Shown here one piece after another: positions 17,292 to 26,427 of a DNA stretch of 64,000 nt. The first letter of the stretch is position 1. Each line of letters starts with the position of its first letter. The DNA comes from Arsenicicoccus cauae (GTDB lineage Bacteria; Actinomycetota; Actinomycetes; Actinomycetales; Dermatophilaceae): NCBI RefSeq assembly GCF_009707125.1, contig NZ_WLVL01000006.1:62001-126000 (forward strand). Reading direction: 5' to 3'. The notes below the pieces were generated by a model that saw only the letters and a list, made by a program, of their open reading frames with translations, searched no databases and had not been told where the DNA came from. The position numbers and the translations under genes are program-made.

Positions 17292-19033
17292 GCAGCACAC
17301 GGCACGGTGCACCGCCGCCGACGGACGGCCCCGCCCTCGGGCGCCCCGGCACCGACGAGACCCTCGCACCCACCGCCGCCGCGCCTGCCCCGGCCGACGG
17401 CGTCGTGCAGGAGCAGAGCGTCCGACGGGCGAGCGCCCTCATGGCCGCCGGCTCGATCGTGTCCCGGCCCCTGGGGCTCGTCCGCCAGCTGATGCTCGTG
17501 GCCTGCCTCGGGGTGACCACCGCGTCGGCCGACGCGTTCAACACCGCCAACCAGCTGCCCAACATCATCTACATGCTGCTGTCCGGTGGCCTGCTCACCG
17601 CCGTGCTCATCCCGCAGATCACCAAGGCGATGAAGCGCGAGGACGGCGGCCAGGAGGTGATCGACCGGCTCCTGACGATCTGCCTCGGGGCCATCCTGGT
17701 GGTGACGGTCATCGCGACCCTGCTCGCGTCTCCGCTGGTCACGCTCTACCGCATCCCGCCCGCCACGCGGGAGCTGGCGACGGCGTTCGCCCTCGTCTGC
17801 CTGCCACAGATCTTCTTCTACGGCCTGTATGCCGTCCTCGGCCAGGTCCTCAACGCCCGAGGACGCTACGCGTCGTTCATGTGGACGCCGGTGCTCGCCA
17901 ACCTCGTGCAGATCGCGGGCATGGCGGTCTTCCTGGCGCGCTACACCCACGCCGCCCCTCCGCAGGAGTGGACCCCGGGGATGATCTGGCTGCTCGCGGG
18001 CACGAGCACCGCCGGCATCGCGCTGCAGGCGCTCGCCCTCGTCCCGGACCTGCGGGCGAGCGGTTTCCGGTGGCGTCCCCGCTGGGGCTTTCGCGGCTAC
18101 GGCTTCCGCGCGGCATCCACGATGGCCGGGTGGGCCTTCGCCGCCCTCGTCGTGGCCCAGCTGGGCGGCTACGCGTGCGCCGCGGTGATGAACACCGTCG
18201 CCGGCTGGGCCCGGCACGACGGCCAGCAGGTGGCGGGCATCTCGGTCTACCAGCTGGCCTTCCTCGTCTTCATGCTGCCGCACGGGATCATCACGACGTC
18301 GATCCTCACTGCGATCTACCCGCGCATGTCCCGCGCCGCCCACGACGAGGCGACCGACGAGCTGCGGCGACTGCTGACGCGCGGCCTCACGCTGCCCTCC
18401 GTGGCCCTGGTGCCCATCACCGCCGCCGCGATCCCGCTGGCGGTGCCGGGCATGGCCATGGTGCCCCGGGTCAGCGGGGACGCCCTCAGCGAGACGGCGC
18501 TCGTGTTCGCGATCATGGTCCTGGGCCTGATCCCGTTCGGCTGGACCACGCTCCAGCAGCGCTTCTTCTTCGCCCTCGAGGACGGCCGCACCAACCTGCA
18601 CCTGCAGCTGCTGCTCACGGTGATCCAGATCGCGCTCGCCCTGCTGGCGCTGGTCGGTCCGCGGGAGCACGTCGTGGCGCTGATCGCGGCCGGGCAGACG
18701 CTGGGCAACCTCGCGGCGGCGGTCGCCTTCGTCGTCATCGCGCAGCGTCGCGTCGGCGGGCTGCCGGTGCGGCACGTGGTGCGGCTGCACGTCCGGCTGG
18801 TCGTCGTGTCCACCCTCGCGGCCCTGCTCGCCTGGGGCTCGGTCGTCGGTCTGTCGGCGCTCCTCGGCACCTCGCGCCTCGACCACCTCGTGCAGCTGCT
18901 GGTCGGCGGGGCCGTGTTCGTCCTGGCCTTCCTGGGGCTGGCCCGCGCCTTTCGCATCCGGGAGGTCGACGACCTGCTCCGACCGGTCGCCGCGCAGCTG
19001 CGTCGCCGGACCGGAGCCGCCCCCAGCGCCTAG
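17288..19033 (+). CDS. murJ: MurJ lipid II flippase
   Basis: A 581-residue MATE-like flippase that moves lipid II across the membrane for peptidoglycan synthesis. After a 45-residue proline and alanine-rich tail, about 14 membrane helices follow. Family motifs include SIVSRPLGLVRQLML, ADAFNTANQLPN, LNARGRYASFMWTPVLANLVQI and the PHGIITTSILTAIYPRMS loop. Unlike the mycobacterial MviN protein it carries no cytoplasmic kinase-like domain; the next gene encodes that part separately. The ATG at 17288 overlaps the DUF6049 stop, so translation is coupled. Confidence 0.95.
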   Translation: MSSTRHGAPPPTDGPALGRPGTDETLAPTAAAPAPADGVVQEQSVRRASALMAAGSIVSRPLGLVRQLMLVACLGVTTASADAFNTANQLPNIIYMLLSGGLLTAVLIPQITKAMKREDGGQEVIDRLLTICLGAILVVTVIATLLASPLVTLYRIPPATRELATAFALVCLPQIFFYGLYAVLGQVLNARGRYASFMWTPVLANLVQIAGMAVFLARYTHAAPPQEWTPGMIWLLAGTSTAGIALQALALVPDLRASGFRWRPRWGFRGYGFRAASTMAGWAFAALVVAQLGGYACAAVMNTVAGWARHDGQQVAGISVYQLAFLVFMLPHGIITTSILTAIYPRMSRAAHDEATDELRRLLTRGLTLPSVALVPITAAAIPLAVPGMAMVPRVSGDALSETALVFAIMVLGLIPFGWTTLQQRFFFALEDGRTNLHLQLLLTVIQIALALLALVGPREHVVALIAAGQTLGNLAAAVAFVVIAQRRVGGLPVRHVVRLHVRLVVVSTLAALLAWGSVVGLSALLGTSRLDHLVQLLVGGAVFVLAFLGLARAFRIREVDDLLRPVAAQLRRRTGAAPSA

Positions 19034-19107
19034 GATGCGATGAGCACGACCGCCCGCCCGTGGGGGACGCGACGCAGGTCACGCAGGACGACGAGAGGGA
19101 GTGACGG

Positions 19108-21018
19108 ATGCCGGCAGTCGGACCGGGCACGTCGATCGGGGGCCGCTATCACCTGCGGCAGCGGCTCGAGCGCACGGACCGCGTGGAGCGCTGGGAGGCC
19201 GACGACACGACCTTCGGTCGCCGCGTCGTCGTCACCGTCCTCGACGCCGCCGACCCGGCCGCCGAGGCCGTCCTCGACGCCGCTCGCCGCGCCTCCGCGC
19301 TGACCGACCCACGGCTCCTGCCCATCCTCGACGCCGGCCGCGAGGACGGCCTCGTGCACGTCGTGGAGGAGGAGGTCCAGGGCAGCACCTTGACCGAGCT
19401 GCTGCGGGACGGCGGCCTCCCGCCCACCGAGGCACGGCGGATCGTCCTCGAGGTCGCCGAGGTCCTCGACCGCGCTCGTGCCCGCGGGCTGCACCACCTC
19501 GCCCTCACCCCCGACGACGTGCTGCGCGGGCGTGACGGCAGCGTGCGCCTGCGTGGCCTGGCGGTCCGTGCCGCCCTGCTCGGCCGGGACGGCGGCAGCG
19601 ACCAGGCCGCCTCCCGCACCGACGCCATCGGTCTCGCGGCCCTCCTGCACGCGGCGACCACCGCCACGTGGCCGGGCCAGGACGCGACCTCGCTGCAGGC
19701 GACCCCCTTCGTGGGTGGCGCGCCGGCCCCACCGTCCGAGCTCGTGGCCGCGGTCCCGGACGACATCGAGGACCTGGTCCGGCGGGCCCTCGGCCGCAGC
19801 CGTCCGGGCGACGACCGCCCCCAGGACCCCGGAGTCGTCGCCGACGCGCTGCGCCCGGCCACGACGCGGGCCAGCACCCTGAGTGCCACCCCCCTGCTCG
19901 AGGACGCCACCGCGGGCTCCCCGGGCGACCCTCTCCCCGCGTCGCCCACGGCCGTCACCGGGGCAGCGGACGCCAGCGCAGCCCCCGCCGCAGCAGACGT
20001 CGGCGCAGCCCCCGCCGCAGCGGACGACGGCACCGTGCCGCAGGGCCCGGGCCACCGGCTCGCGGACGACCTGCGCAAGGACGTGGAGCACGTCCCCTCC
20101 CGCGCCGAGGCCGCGGCGATCGCCGCCGCCGGCGCCACCGCCGCCGGGACCAAGGCGGCCGCCCGTCGGGTGGGCGACCTCGTCGACGGCGCGTCCCGCC
20201 GGGTCGAGGACCGTCGCCGGGAGCGGGAGCAGCGCCGGCTCGAGAGCCAGCCCGCGAGGGTGCCGCTGTCGACGCTGGCGGACGAGCCACCGCGCCCGGT
20301 CGAGCCGGTGGCACCCATCTTCGTCAACGACGTCCCGACCGGCACGCCCTCGCCTCGGCAGGCCAACTTCGTCATGGCGCTGCTCGCCGCCCTGGTGGTC
20401 CTGGGGCTGGTGCTGGGCGTCATCGGCGTCATGTCGATGGTCAGCAACATCCAGCGGCAGCTCGACGCACCCCCGGTCGCACGCACCTACACGGTGACCG
20501 CCCCCGCCGTCACCATCACCAAGGGGGCCGACGGCACGGTGACGACCCGTCCGGCCGCCCCGACCCGGCCTGCGGGCGCCCCGATTGCGGTGGTGGGCGT
20601 CTCGGCCTACGACCCCGAGGGCCAGGACCACGCCGAGAACAACGACTCCGTCGGCAACGTCCACGACGGCGACACGTCCACCTACTGGCGCAGCCAGCGC
20701 TACAGGACCGACACCTTCGGCAACCTCAAGTCGGGCGTCGGGCTCGCGGTCTACCTCGGCGACGCCCACTCCGACGTGTCCCAGATCAAGCTGACGCTGC
20801 CCGACTCCTCCGGCGAGGACCTGACGGTCTACGGCAGCGACACCCCGACCCGGGACGGGGCCGCGGTGCTGGGCACCGTCAAGGGGGGCAAGGGCGAGGT
20901 GACGCTCACGGTGCCCCCCGGCCAGGGCAAGCGCCCCTACATCGTCGTGTGGTTCACCAACAGCCCCAGGATGTTCGGCGGCAACTACGCGGCACTGTCC
21001 GAGATCAGCCTCTCCTGA
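19108..21018 (+). CDS. Membrane pseudokinase with extracellular discoidin-like domain
   Basis: A 636-residue protein with a kinase-like fold at residues 10-260. The catalytic residues are gone: the VAIK lysine strand reads VVVTVLD, the HRD loop reads HHLALTPDDVL, and the DFG position reads RLRGLAV. It is therefore a pseudokinase. An alanine-rich linker and a basic coiled segment (about 345-375) lead to one membrane helix (about 422-446). The outer domain (about 490-635: AENNDSVGNVHDGDTSTYWRS) resembles F5/8 or discoidin-like sugar-binding domains. In mycobacteria the pseudokinase is fused to MurJ and recruits an FHA protein; here it follows murJ by 74 bases, so a role in regulating lipid II flipping is likely. 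The ATG at 19108 has GAGGGAGTG upstream. Confidence 0.85.
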   Translation: MPAVGPGTSIGGRYHLRQRLERTDRVERWEADDTTFGRRVVVTVLDAADPAAEAVLDAARRASALTDPRLLPILDAGREDGLVHVVEEEVQGSTLTELLRDGGLPPTEARRIVLEVAEVLDRARARGLHHLALTPDDVLRGRDGSVRLRGLAVRAALLGRDGGSDQAASRTDAIGLAALLHAATTATWPGQDATSLQATPFVGGAPAPPSELVAAVPDDIEDLVRRALGRSRPGDDRPQDPGVVADALRPATTRASTLSATPLLEDATAGSPGDPLPASPTAVTGAADASAAPAAADVGAAPAAADDGTVPQGPGHRLADDLRKDVEHVPSRAEAAAIAAAGATAAGTKAAARRVGDLVDGASRRVEDRRREREQRRLESQPARVPLSTLADEPPRPVEPVAPIFVNDVPTGTPSPRQANFVMALLAALVVLGLVLGVIGVMSMVSNIQRQLDAPPVARTYTVTAPAVTITKGADGTVTTRPAAPTRPAGAPIAVVGVSAYDPEGQDHAENNDSVGNVHDGDTSTYWRSQRYRTDTFGNLKSGVGLAVYLGDAHSDVSQIKLTLPDSSGEDLTVYGSDTPTRDGAAVLGTVKGGKGEVTLTVPPGQGKRPYIVVWFTNSPRMFGGNYAALSEISLS

Positions 21019-21019
21019 C

Positions 21020-21571
21020 ATGAGCGCCGTCCTCGACCTGGCCGCGGCCGACGACCGTGCTCTGATGGCGGCGCACAACGACGGTGACCCCCACGCCTTC
21101 GGCGAGCTGTACCGCCGGCACCGGGACCGCATGTGGGCCGTGGCGATGCGGACGTGCTCCGACCGCGAGCTCGCCGCGGACGCCGTCCAGGACGCCTTCA
21201 TCGCCGCGTTCCGGCGGTCCGCGTCCTACCGCGGCGAGGCGGCCGTCACCACCTGGCTGCACCGGATCGTGGTCAACGCCTGCCTGGACCGGCTGCGCCG
21301 CGTGCGCCCGACGTCCGAGCTGCCCGAGTACGACCTCGCGGACGGTCGGGACGAGCATGCCTCCCTCGAGGTGCAGCTGGACGTCCGGCAGGCCCTCGCC
21401 CGGCTCCCCGAGGGGCAGCGCCTGGCGCTGGTGCTCGTCGACATGCAGGGCCTGAGCGTCGCCGAGGCGGCGCAGGTCCTCGACGTCGCCGAGGGCACCA
21501 TCAAGTCGCGGTGCGCCCGTGGCCGGGCGGCCATGGCGGAGATCCTCGGGCTGCGGCGGGCCGACACGTGA
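21020..21571 (+). CDS. sigM: ECF sigma factor, SigM type
   Basis: A 183-residue extracytoplasmic-function sigma factor. Region 2 (FGELYRRHRDRMWAVAMRT, AVQDAFIAAFRRSASYRGEA and TTWLHRIVVNACLDRLRR) contacts core polymerase and the -10 element. Region 4 (RLPEGQRLALVLVDMQGL, AEAAQVLDVAEGTIKSRCARGR) is the -35-binding HTH. Position after murJ and before the anti-sigma candidate and trxB/trxA is the place of sigM in actinobacteria, where it answers envelope or oxidative stress. It starts one base after the pseudokinase stop. Confidence 0.92.
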   Translation: MSAVLDLAAADDRALMAAHNDGDPHAFGELYRRHRDRMWAVAMRTCSDRELAADAVQDAFIAAFRRSASYRGEAAVTTWLHRIVVNACLDRLRRVRPTSELPEYDLADGRDEHASLEVQLDVRQALARLPEGQRLALVLVDMQGLSVAEAAQVLDVAEGTIKSRCARGRAAMAEILGLRRADT

Positions 21572-21761
21572 GCGGTACCTCGCCGGACGTGCGTCCCGCA
21601 GGACGGCGGGAACCAACGACGCGCACGGCGCGTCCTACACATGGTGCAGGCACGCCCGGGCTCCGGCAGCCCCCGCTGTCCCTGCACCCGCGCCAGGTCG
21701 TGGCCGCCGAGCAGTGGGGCCACGACGCATCCCCCTCGACCGCCCCGGGAGGTGTCCGGAT

Positions 21762-22631
21762 ATGACCGCGACCCGTTCGTCGCACGCATCTGGCGACGGC
21801 GACCACGACCCGACGGGCGTGCGCGACCTGCTCGGCTCCCTGCCCGACCCGGGCCCCATGCCCGGTGACCTCGTGGCCCGCATCACCGCCTCGCTCGAGG
21901 CCGAGTCCCGCGCCCGCCGCCCGGCCAGCGGCCTCGACCCGGCCCCGGTCCCCCACGCCGACGGGCAGGGCCCGATCGCGGTGGTCGTGCCGCTGCACCA
22001 GGCGACGCGGCGACCCTCCGGCCGACGGATGTTCGGCCTCGTCGCCTCCGCCGCCGCCGCCGTCACCGTGTTCGGCATCGCGATGACCTCCTTCATCCAG
22101 TCCTCGGGGGGCGACCTCAGCACGGCCGTCGCCAACCTCGGCTCCGGCACCAACGGCTCCGGGTCGAGCGCCGCGAGCAGCGCGAGAGGCGCCTCCACGT
22201 CCTCGACCCCGGACCAGGGGACGGGGCAGCAGACCGGGCAGCCGACGGACCCCGGCACCGGTGCCGCCGAGGCGGACGTCCAGATCCGGCTGGCCGCGGG
22301 TCCGCTCACCATCGGCGAGGCCGGGCTGGCGGCATACGGCCGAGAGCTTCTCCAGCAGCGCTGGACCCCGACCACGCCCCACACCGTGGAGCAGCCGACC
22401 GTCGGCCCCATCGGCACGCCGACCGGCGTCCGCGAGTGCCTCCACGCCGTCGGCGGCTCCGCGACCGGTCGGGTCGCGGCCGAGATCACCTCGTATGCCG
22501 GGCGCCCCGCCGTCCTGATCGCCGCCCAGCAGGGCGCGGACCGCCGCACGGTCGGCGTCTACCTCGCCGCGGTGCCCTGCGGTCCGAGCGGCGCGACGCT
22601 GCTCGTGCCGGCCGGTGTCAGCGCCCCCTGA
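21762..22631 (+). CDS. Putative anti-sigma factor, single-pass membrane protein
   Basis: A 289-residue protein with a cytoplasmic N-terminal part (about 1-85, DPTGVRDLLGSLPDPGPMPGD), one membrane helix near residues 90-113 and a serine, threonine and glycine-rich outer linker. A folded extracytoplasmic domain follows (about 165-289) with two cysteines (REC at about 226, PCG near 273). Place after sigM and topology suggest the SigM anti-sigma factor. However, the zinc-binding H-x3-C-x2-C motif of classical anti-sigma domains is absent, so this is by position. The ATG at 21762 has GGGAGG upstream. The 190 bases between the sigM stop and this start hold no other gene. Confidence 0.6.
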   Translation: MTATRSSHASGDGDHDPTGVRDLLGSLPDPGPMPGDLVARITASLEAESRARRPASGLDPAPVPHADGQGPIAVVVPLHQATRRPSGRRMFGLVASAAAAVTVFGIAMTSFIQSSGGDLSTAVANLGSGTNGSGSSAASSARGASTSSTPDQGTGQQTGQPTDPGTGAAEADVQIRLAAGPLTIGEAGLAAYGRELLQQRWTPTTPHTVEQPTVGPIGTPTGVRECLHAVGGSATGRVAAEITSYAGRPAVLIAAQQGADRRTVGVYLAAVPCGPSGATLLVPAGVSAP

Positions 22632-22640
22632 CTCCGCCGC

Positions 22641-22654
22641 GTTCCACGTGAAAC
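22641..22654. promoter_or_regulatory. parS site upstream of trxB
   Basis: GTTCCACGTGAAAC matches the bacterial parS core (TGTTNCACGTGAAACA) exactly over 14 bases. ParB would bind and spread from here. It lies in the gap between the anti-sigma candidate and trxB, about 14 kb from oriC. Confidence 0.85.
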
Positions 22655-22811
22655 GTCCAGGCTGCGGTCCCCTGGAATGAATACGCCGCTTCGGCGGTTT
22701 CCGCCCGTGCGCCCTGCGATGGGACAGTGGGTCTTGGACCCACGACGTCACGTCCACGGGTGCCGCGTCGGCCCCGACCGACGACCACACGACCCAGGGA
22801 TGAAGGACCTC

Positions 22812-23813
22812 ATGACCAGCGACGTCCGCAACGTCATCATCATCGGCTCCGGCCCGGCCGGCTACACCGCCGCCGTCTACGCCGCGCGCGCAAACCTCGA
22901 GCCGCTCGTCTTTGAGGGCTCGGTGACGGCCGGGGGCGCCCTGATGAACACCACCGACGTCGAGAACTTCCCCGGGTTCCGCGACGGCATCATGGGCCCC
23001 GACCTCATGGACAACATGCGCGCGCAGGCCGAGCGCTTCGGAGCCGAGCTGGTCCGCGACGACGTCACCGCGGTGGACCTCACCGGCGACGTCAAGGTCG
23101 TCACGGACGGCGAGGGCAACGAGCACCGCGCCCACGCGGTCGTCCTGGCGATGGGCTCGGCCTACCGCGAGCTGGGCTTGCCCGACGAGAAGCGGCTGTC
23201 CGGTCGCGGCGTCTCCTGGTGCGCGACCTGTGACGGCGCGTTCTTCCGCAACAAGCCGATCGTCGTCGTCGGCGGCGGCGACTCGGCGATCGAGGAGGCG
23301 ACCTTCCTCACGCGGTTCGGCGAGAGCGTCACCGTCGTCCACCGCCGGGACGAGCTGCGCGCGTCCAAGATCATGGCCGAACGCGCCCTGGCCAACGACA
23401 AGATCAGCTTCGCCTGGAACTCCGCCGTCACCTCGATCAACGGCGACACCAAGGTCGAGTCCGTGACCCTGCGCGACACCGTCACCGGTGAGGAGCGCGT
23501 GCTCGAGACCTCGGCCGTCTTCGTCGCGATCGGCCACGAGCCCCGCAACGAGCTGGTCAAGGGCGCCGTCGACCTCGACGACGAGGGCTACGTCCTCGTC
23601 CAGGGGCGCAGCTCCGAGACCAACCTGCCCGGCGTCTTCGCCTGCGGCGACCTCGTCGACCACACCTACCGCCAGGCGATCACCGCCGCGGGGTCCGGCT
23701 GCGCCGCGGCCCTCGACGCCGAGCGCTACCTCGCGGCCCGCGACGAGGCCGGCGCGCCGGCGACCGACGCGTCGCTCACGGCCGAGCCGCAGGCCACCGC
23801 GATGGCGCGCTGA
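22812..23813 (+). CDS. trxB: Thioredoxin-disulfide reductase
   Basis: A 333-residue flavoprotein that passes electrons from NADPH to thioredoxin. The FAD motif [10 protein letters not shown] lies near residue 12, the redox CATC at residues 137-140, the NADPH motif [10 protein letters not shown] near 153, and the C-terminal FAD stretch [10 protein letters not shown] near 275. The ATG at 22812 has AAGGA four bases upstream; another in-frame ATG four codons earlier is possible. The tail after [10 protein letters not shown] is a little longer than average. It is followed 74 bases later by trxA. Confidence 0.96.
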   Translation: MTSDVRNVIIIGSGPAGYTAAVYAARANLEPLVFEGSVTAGGALMNTTDVENFPGFRDGIMGPDLMDNMRAQAERFGAELVRDDVTAVDLTGDVKVVTDGEGNEHRAHAVVLAMGSAYRELGLPDEKRLSGRGVSWCATCDGAFFRNKPIVVVGGGDSAIEEATFLTRFGESVTVVHRRDELRASKIMAERALANDKISFAWNSAVTSINGDTKVESVTLRDTVTGEERVLETSAVFVAIGHEPRNELVKGAVDLDDEGYVLVQGRSSETNLPGVFACGDLVDHTYRQAITAAGSGCAAALDAERYLAARDEAGAPATDASLTAEPQATAMAR

Positions 23814-23836
23814 CCGCACCTCACCGACCTGCCTGC

Positions 23837-23868
23837 ACCACCTGACCACCTGACCACCTGACCACCCG
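23837..23868. repeat. 8-bp tandem repeat between trxB and trxA
   Basis: Four copies of ACCACCTG (the last ACCACCCG) run at 23837-23868, ending 19 bases before the trxA start and next to its AGGAGG. The unit is not a multiple of three and lies outside coding sequence. Such a short array can vary in copy number and could alter the trxA leader. Confidence 0.8.
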
Positions 23869-23887
23869 ACCACAGGAGGAGCCCGCG

Positions 23888-24217
23888 ATGGGTGCCAACA
23901 CCAAGGACACGACCGACGCGACGTTCGAGCAGGACGTCCTGCACAACCCCAAGCCCGTCCTCGTGGACTTCTGGGCGTCCTGGTGCGGACCGTGCCGCCA
24001 GATCTCTCCGGTCCTCGACGAGATCGCCGGCACGTATGCCGACAAGATCGACGTGGTGAAGCTCAACGCCGACGAGAACCCCCAGACCACCGCGAAGTAC
24101 GGCGTCACCGGTCTGCCGACCATCAACGTCTATGTCGGTGGCGAGGTCGTCAAGACCATCGTCGGCGCGCAGCCGAAGCCTCGGATCCTCAAGGAGCTCG
24201 CGGACTACATCGGCTGA
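23888..24217 (+). CDS. trxA: Thioredoxin
   Basis: A 109-residue thioredoxin that reduces protein disulfides with electrons from TrxB. WCGPC places the redox cysteines at residues 33 and 36, and the cis-proline loop TGLPTINVYVGG is intact. The family fold is complete with no additions. It has CACAGGAGG upstream of the ATG and follows trxB in the usual order. A hairpin terminator at 24269 ends the transcript. Confidence 0.97.
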   Translation: MGANTKDTTDATFEQDVLHNPKPVLVDFWASWCGPCRQISPVLDEIAGTYADKIDVVKLNADENPQTTAKYGVTGLPTINVYVGGEVVKTIVGAQPKPRILKELADYIG

Positions 24218-24268
24218 CCCGCCACCGCACCCGGCTCGCGGGTCGCACCCGCAGCCAGCACGTCCCGG

Positions 24269-24299
24269 CGCCCGCCCCGACCTCAGGTCGAGGCGGGCG
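24269..24299. terminator. Terminator after trxA
   Basis: A near-perfect hairpin: CGCCCGCCCCGACCT at 24269-24283 pairs with 24285-24299 with one mismatch and a tight loop. It lies between convergent trxA and the gene at 24316, so it may serve both. Confidence 0.75.
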
Positions 24300-24315
24300 T
24301 CGTCGTGCGCTCTGG

Positions 24316-24969
24316 TCAGGTCGCGGCGGGGGCCGTCGCGCGGTCCGCGAGCCACGCCCGCACGGCCGAGGTCACGTCCTCACGCACGGTGGCGGTCGAG
24401 CGCAGGTCCAGCCGCAGCCGGGGGCACGTCGGGTGCGGCCGGACGACGGTGAACCCGACGCCGGTGAGCAGCGTCGTGGGCACCCGGCACACGTCCGGCG
24501 GCGGCCACGGCAGGTCGCTCTGGGCCACCTCCGCCGAGGACAGGCACCCGGTCACGACGGCGGGCCCGCCATACGCCTCGACGGCCCGGACGGTGCGTCG
24601 CAGGAGCTCGCGGCCGAGAGACTGGACGGCGACCTTGGTGAACGCCCGGCTGCTCGACGACAGGGACAGCAGCAGCACGGCGTCGTCCGAGACGGGGGCC
24701 GTCGCCGGCAGCGCCGCGCGGGGCACCAGGGACGGCGGCGCCACGACGACGTGGGCCACGGTGCGCCCGTCCTGCCGGACGAGCAGCCCGGGCGGACCCC
24801 ACTCGTGGGTGACGGTCTCGGCCCACGCTCGCAGCCCGGGGACCGAGTGCCGGGCCGCGTCCGCGTGCGCCTCCACCGGGTCACGCAGCCAGCGCACGCA
24901 GCCCCGGCAGGAGGGCCGGAGCAGGTCCGTGGTCGCAGCCGTCAGCGGGACCACCTGACGACCGGTCAT
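24316..24969 (-). CDS. Conserved protein, possible GNAT-like acetyltransferase
   Basis: A 217-residue protein. It has an N-terminal Cys-x2-Cys (C21, C24 in PSCRGCVRWL), then strand and helix alternation (GLLVRQDGRTVAHVVVAPP, AVLLLSLSSSSRAFTKVAVQ, GRELLRRTVRAVEAYGG, GVGFTVVRPHPTCPRLRLDL) that resembles a GNAT fold. The GVGFTVVRPHP end recalls the last strands of that fold. I do not see a clear acetyl-CoA R/Q-x2-G-x-G/A loop, so activity is uncertain. The ATG at 24969 has GGGAGG upstream. It reads against trxA and diverges from the aminotransferase gene. Homologues in this neighbourhood are common in Micrococcales. Confidence 0.6.
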   Translation of the reverse strand: MTGRQVVPLTAATTDLLRPSCRGCVRWLRDPVEAHADAARHSVPGLRAWAETVTHEWGPPGLLVRQDGRTVAHVVVAPPSLVPRAALPATAPVSDDAVLLLSLSSSSRAFTKVAVQSLGRELLRRTVRAVEAYGGPAVVTGCLSSAEVAQSDLPWPPPDVCRVPTTLLTGVGFTVVRPHPTCPRLRLDLRSTATVREDVTSAVRAWLADRATAPAAT

Positions 24970-25116
24970 GGCACGATCCTCCCTGTCCTGGCTCCGGCGC
25001 GCCCGGACACTGCGACGCTGCCGTGGGCGGTCGTGCGAGGATGCAGACCTCACCCTGGTCCCAGGCTACGGGCCGACCCCGCTCGCCGTGCCGGCCCACA
25101 CGTCGAAGGAGCGCGC

Positions 25117-26427
25117 ATGACCGACCAGCATCCCGTTGGCTCACGACTGGACCCCTGGATCGAGTCCTACGCCGCACGCACCGCCGGGATGAAGGTCTCC
25201 GAGATCCGCGCCCTGTTCGCCGTCGCCTCCCGCCCCGAGGTGGTCTCCCTCGCCGGCGGCATGCCCAACATCGGCGCCCTGCCGATGGAGCTGGTCGGCG
25301 ACACGGTGCAGCGCCTGCTCCTCGACCAGGGCCTCACGGCGCTGCAGTACTCCTCCGGGCAGGGCGACGAGCGCCTGCGGGACCAGCTGCTCGAGGTCAT
25401 GGCGCTGGAGGGCCTCGACGCGCACCCGGATGACATCGTCATGACGACCGGCTCCCAGCAGGCGCTCGACCTGGTGGCCCGGGTCTTCCTCGACCCGCGT
25501 GACGTCGTGATCGCCGAGTCACCGTCGTACGTCGGTGCGCTCGGGGTGTTCGCGGCCTACGAGGCCGACGTGGTCCATGTGCCCTGCGACGCCGACGGGC
25601 TCGTGCCCGAGGCGCTCGAGGAGCACATCACGCGGTTGCTGGCCGAGGGTCGGCGCATCAAGTTCCTCTACACCGTCCCGACCTTCCAGAACCCCGCCGG
25701 CACCGCGCTGTTCGACGATCGCCGCCCTCGGGTGCTCGAGATCTGCCGACGGCACGGCATCCTCGTGGTCGAGGACAACCCCTACGGCCTGCTCGGGTTC
25801 GAGGGGCGCACCTACCCGGCGCTGAAGTCCATGGACGCGGACGGCGTCATCTACCTCGGCACCTTCTCCAAGATCTTTGCCGCCGGCCTGCGGGTCGGGT
25901 GGGCCGTGGCACCGCACGCCGTCCGCGAGAAGCTCGTGCTCGCCAACGAGGCCGCGATCCTGTGCCCCAGCGCGTTCACCCAGGCGGTGGCCTCGCGCTA
26001 CCTGTCCGAGATCGACTGGCAGGCGCAGACCGCGAGCTACCGCGCGCTCTACCAGGAGCGCCGCGACGCGATGGCCGACGCGCTGAGGTCGCTGCTGCCG
26101 CAGGCCCGGTGGAACCTCCCGCGCGGTGGCCTGTTCTTCTGGATCGAGCTGCCCGAGGGTCTTGACACCAAGGCCATGCTGCCCCTCGCGGTCAAGGAGC
26201 TCGTCGCCTACGCCCCCGGCACCGGGTTCTACGCCGACGGCACCGGCCGGCGCAACGCCCGTCTCAACTTCTCCTACCCCACCTCGGAGCGGATCCACGA
26301 GGGCGTGCGCCGCTTCGCCACCGTCGTCGAGCGCGAGCAGGAGCTGCTCGAGACCTTCGGACCGTATGACGATTCCACCCGCTCCCGGGCTCGACGAGTC
26401 CTCCTCCCCTCACCGGATGTGTCATGA
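25117..26427 (+). CDS. PLP-dependent aminotransferase (MocR/2-aminoadipate type)
   Basis: A 436-residue fold type I aminotransferase. SLAGGMPN, the cofactor turn TGSQQALDLV, VEDNPYGLLGFEG and the Schiff-base lysine in TFSKIFAAGLRVGW (about K252) are all present, as is the C-terminal arginine stretch ARLNFSYPT. It resembles the 2-aminoadipate or valine-pyruvate class without the DNA-binding domain of MocR proteins. The substrate is unknown. Its stop overlaps the start of the D-Ala-D-Ala ligase homologue (ATGA). This pair lies near parB in many actinobacteria and hints at an amino-acid ligation pathway. The ATG at 25117 has AAGGAG upstream. Confidence 0.9.
   Translation: MTDQHPVGSRLDPWIESYAARTAGMKVSEIRALFAVASRPEVVSLAGGMPNIGALPMELVGDTVQRLLLDQGLTALQYSSGQGDERLRDQLLEVMALEGLDAHPDDIVMTTGSQQALDLVARVFLDPRDVVIAESPSYVGALGVFAAYEADVVHVPCDADGLVPEALEEHITRLLAEGRRIKFLYTVPTFQNPAGTALFDDRRPRVLEICRRHGILVVEDNPYGLLGFEGRTYPALKSMDADGVIYLGTFSKIFAAGLRVGWAVAPHAVREKLVLANEAAILCPSAFTQAVASRYLSEIDWQAQTASYRALYQERRDAMADALRSLLPQARWNLPRGGLFFWIELPEGLDTKAMLPLAVKELVAYAPGTGFYADGTGRRNARLNFSYPTSERIHEGVRRFATVVEREQELLETFGPYDDSTRSRARRVLLPSPDVS

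Noticed and set aside
19030-21201. A 723-codon minus-strand frame over the pseudokinase and sigM
   Set aside because: Shadow of the plus-strand genes, which have clear domains and ribosome sites.
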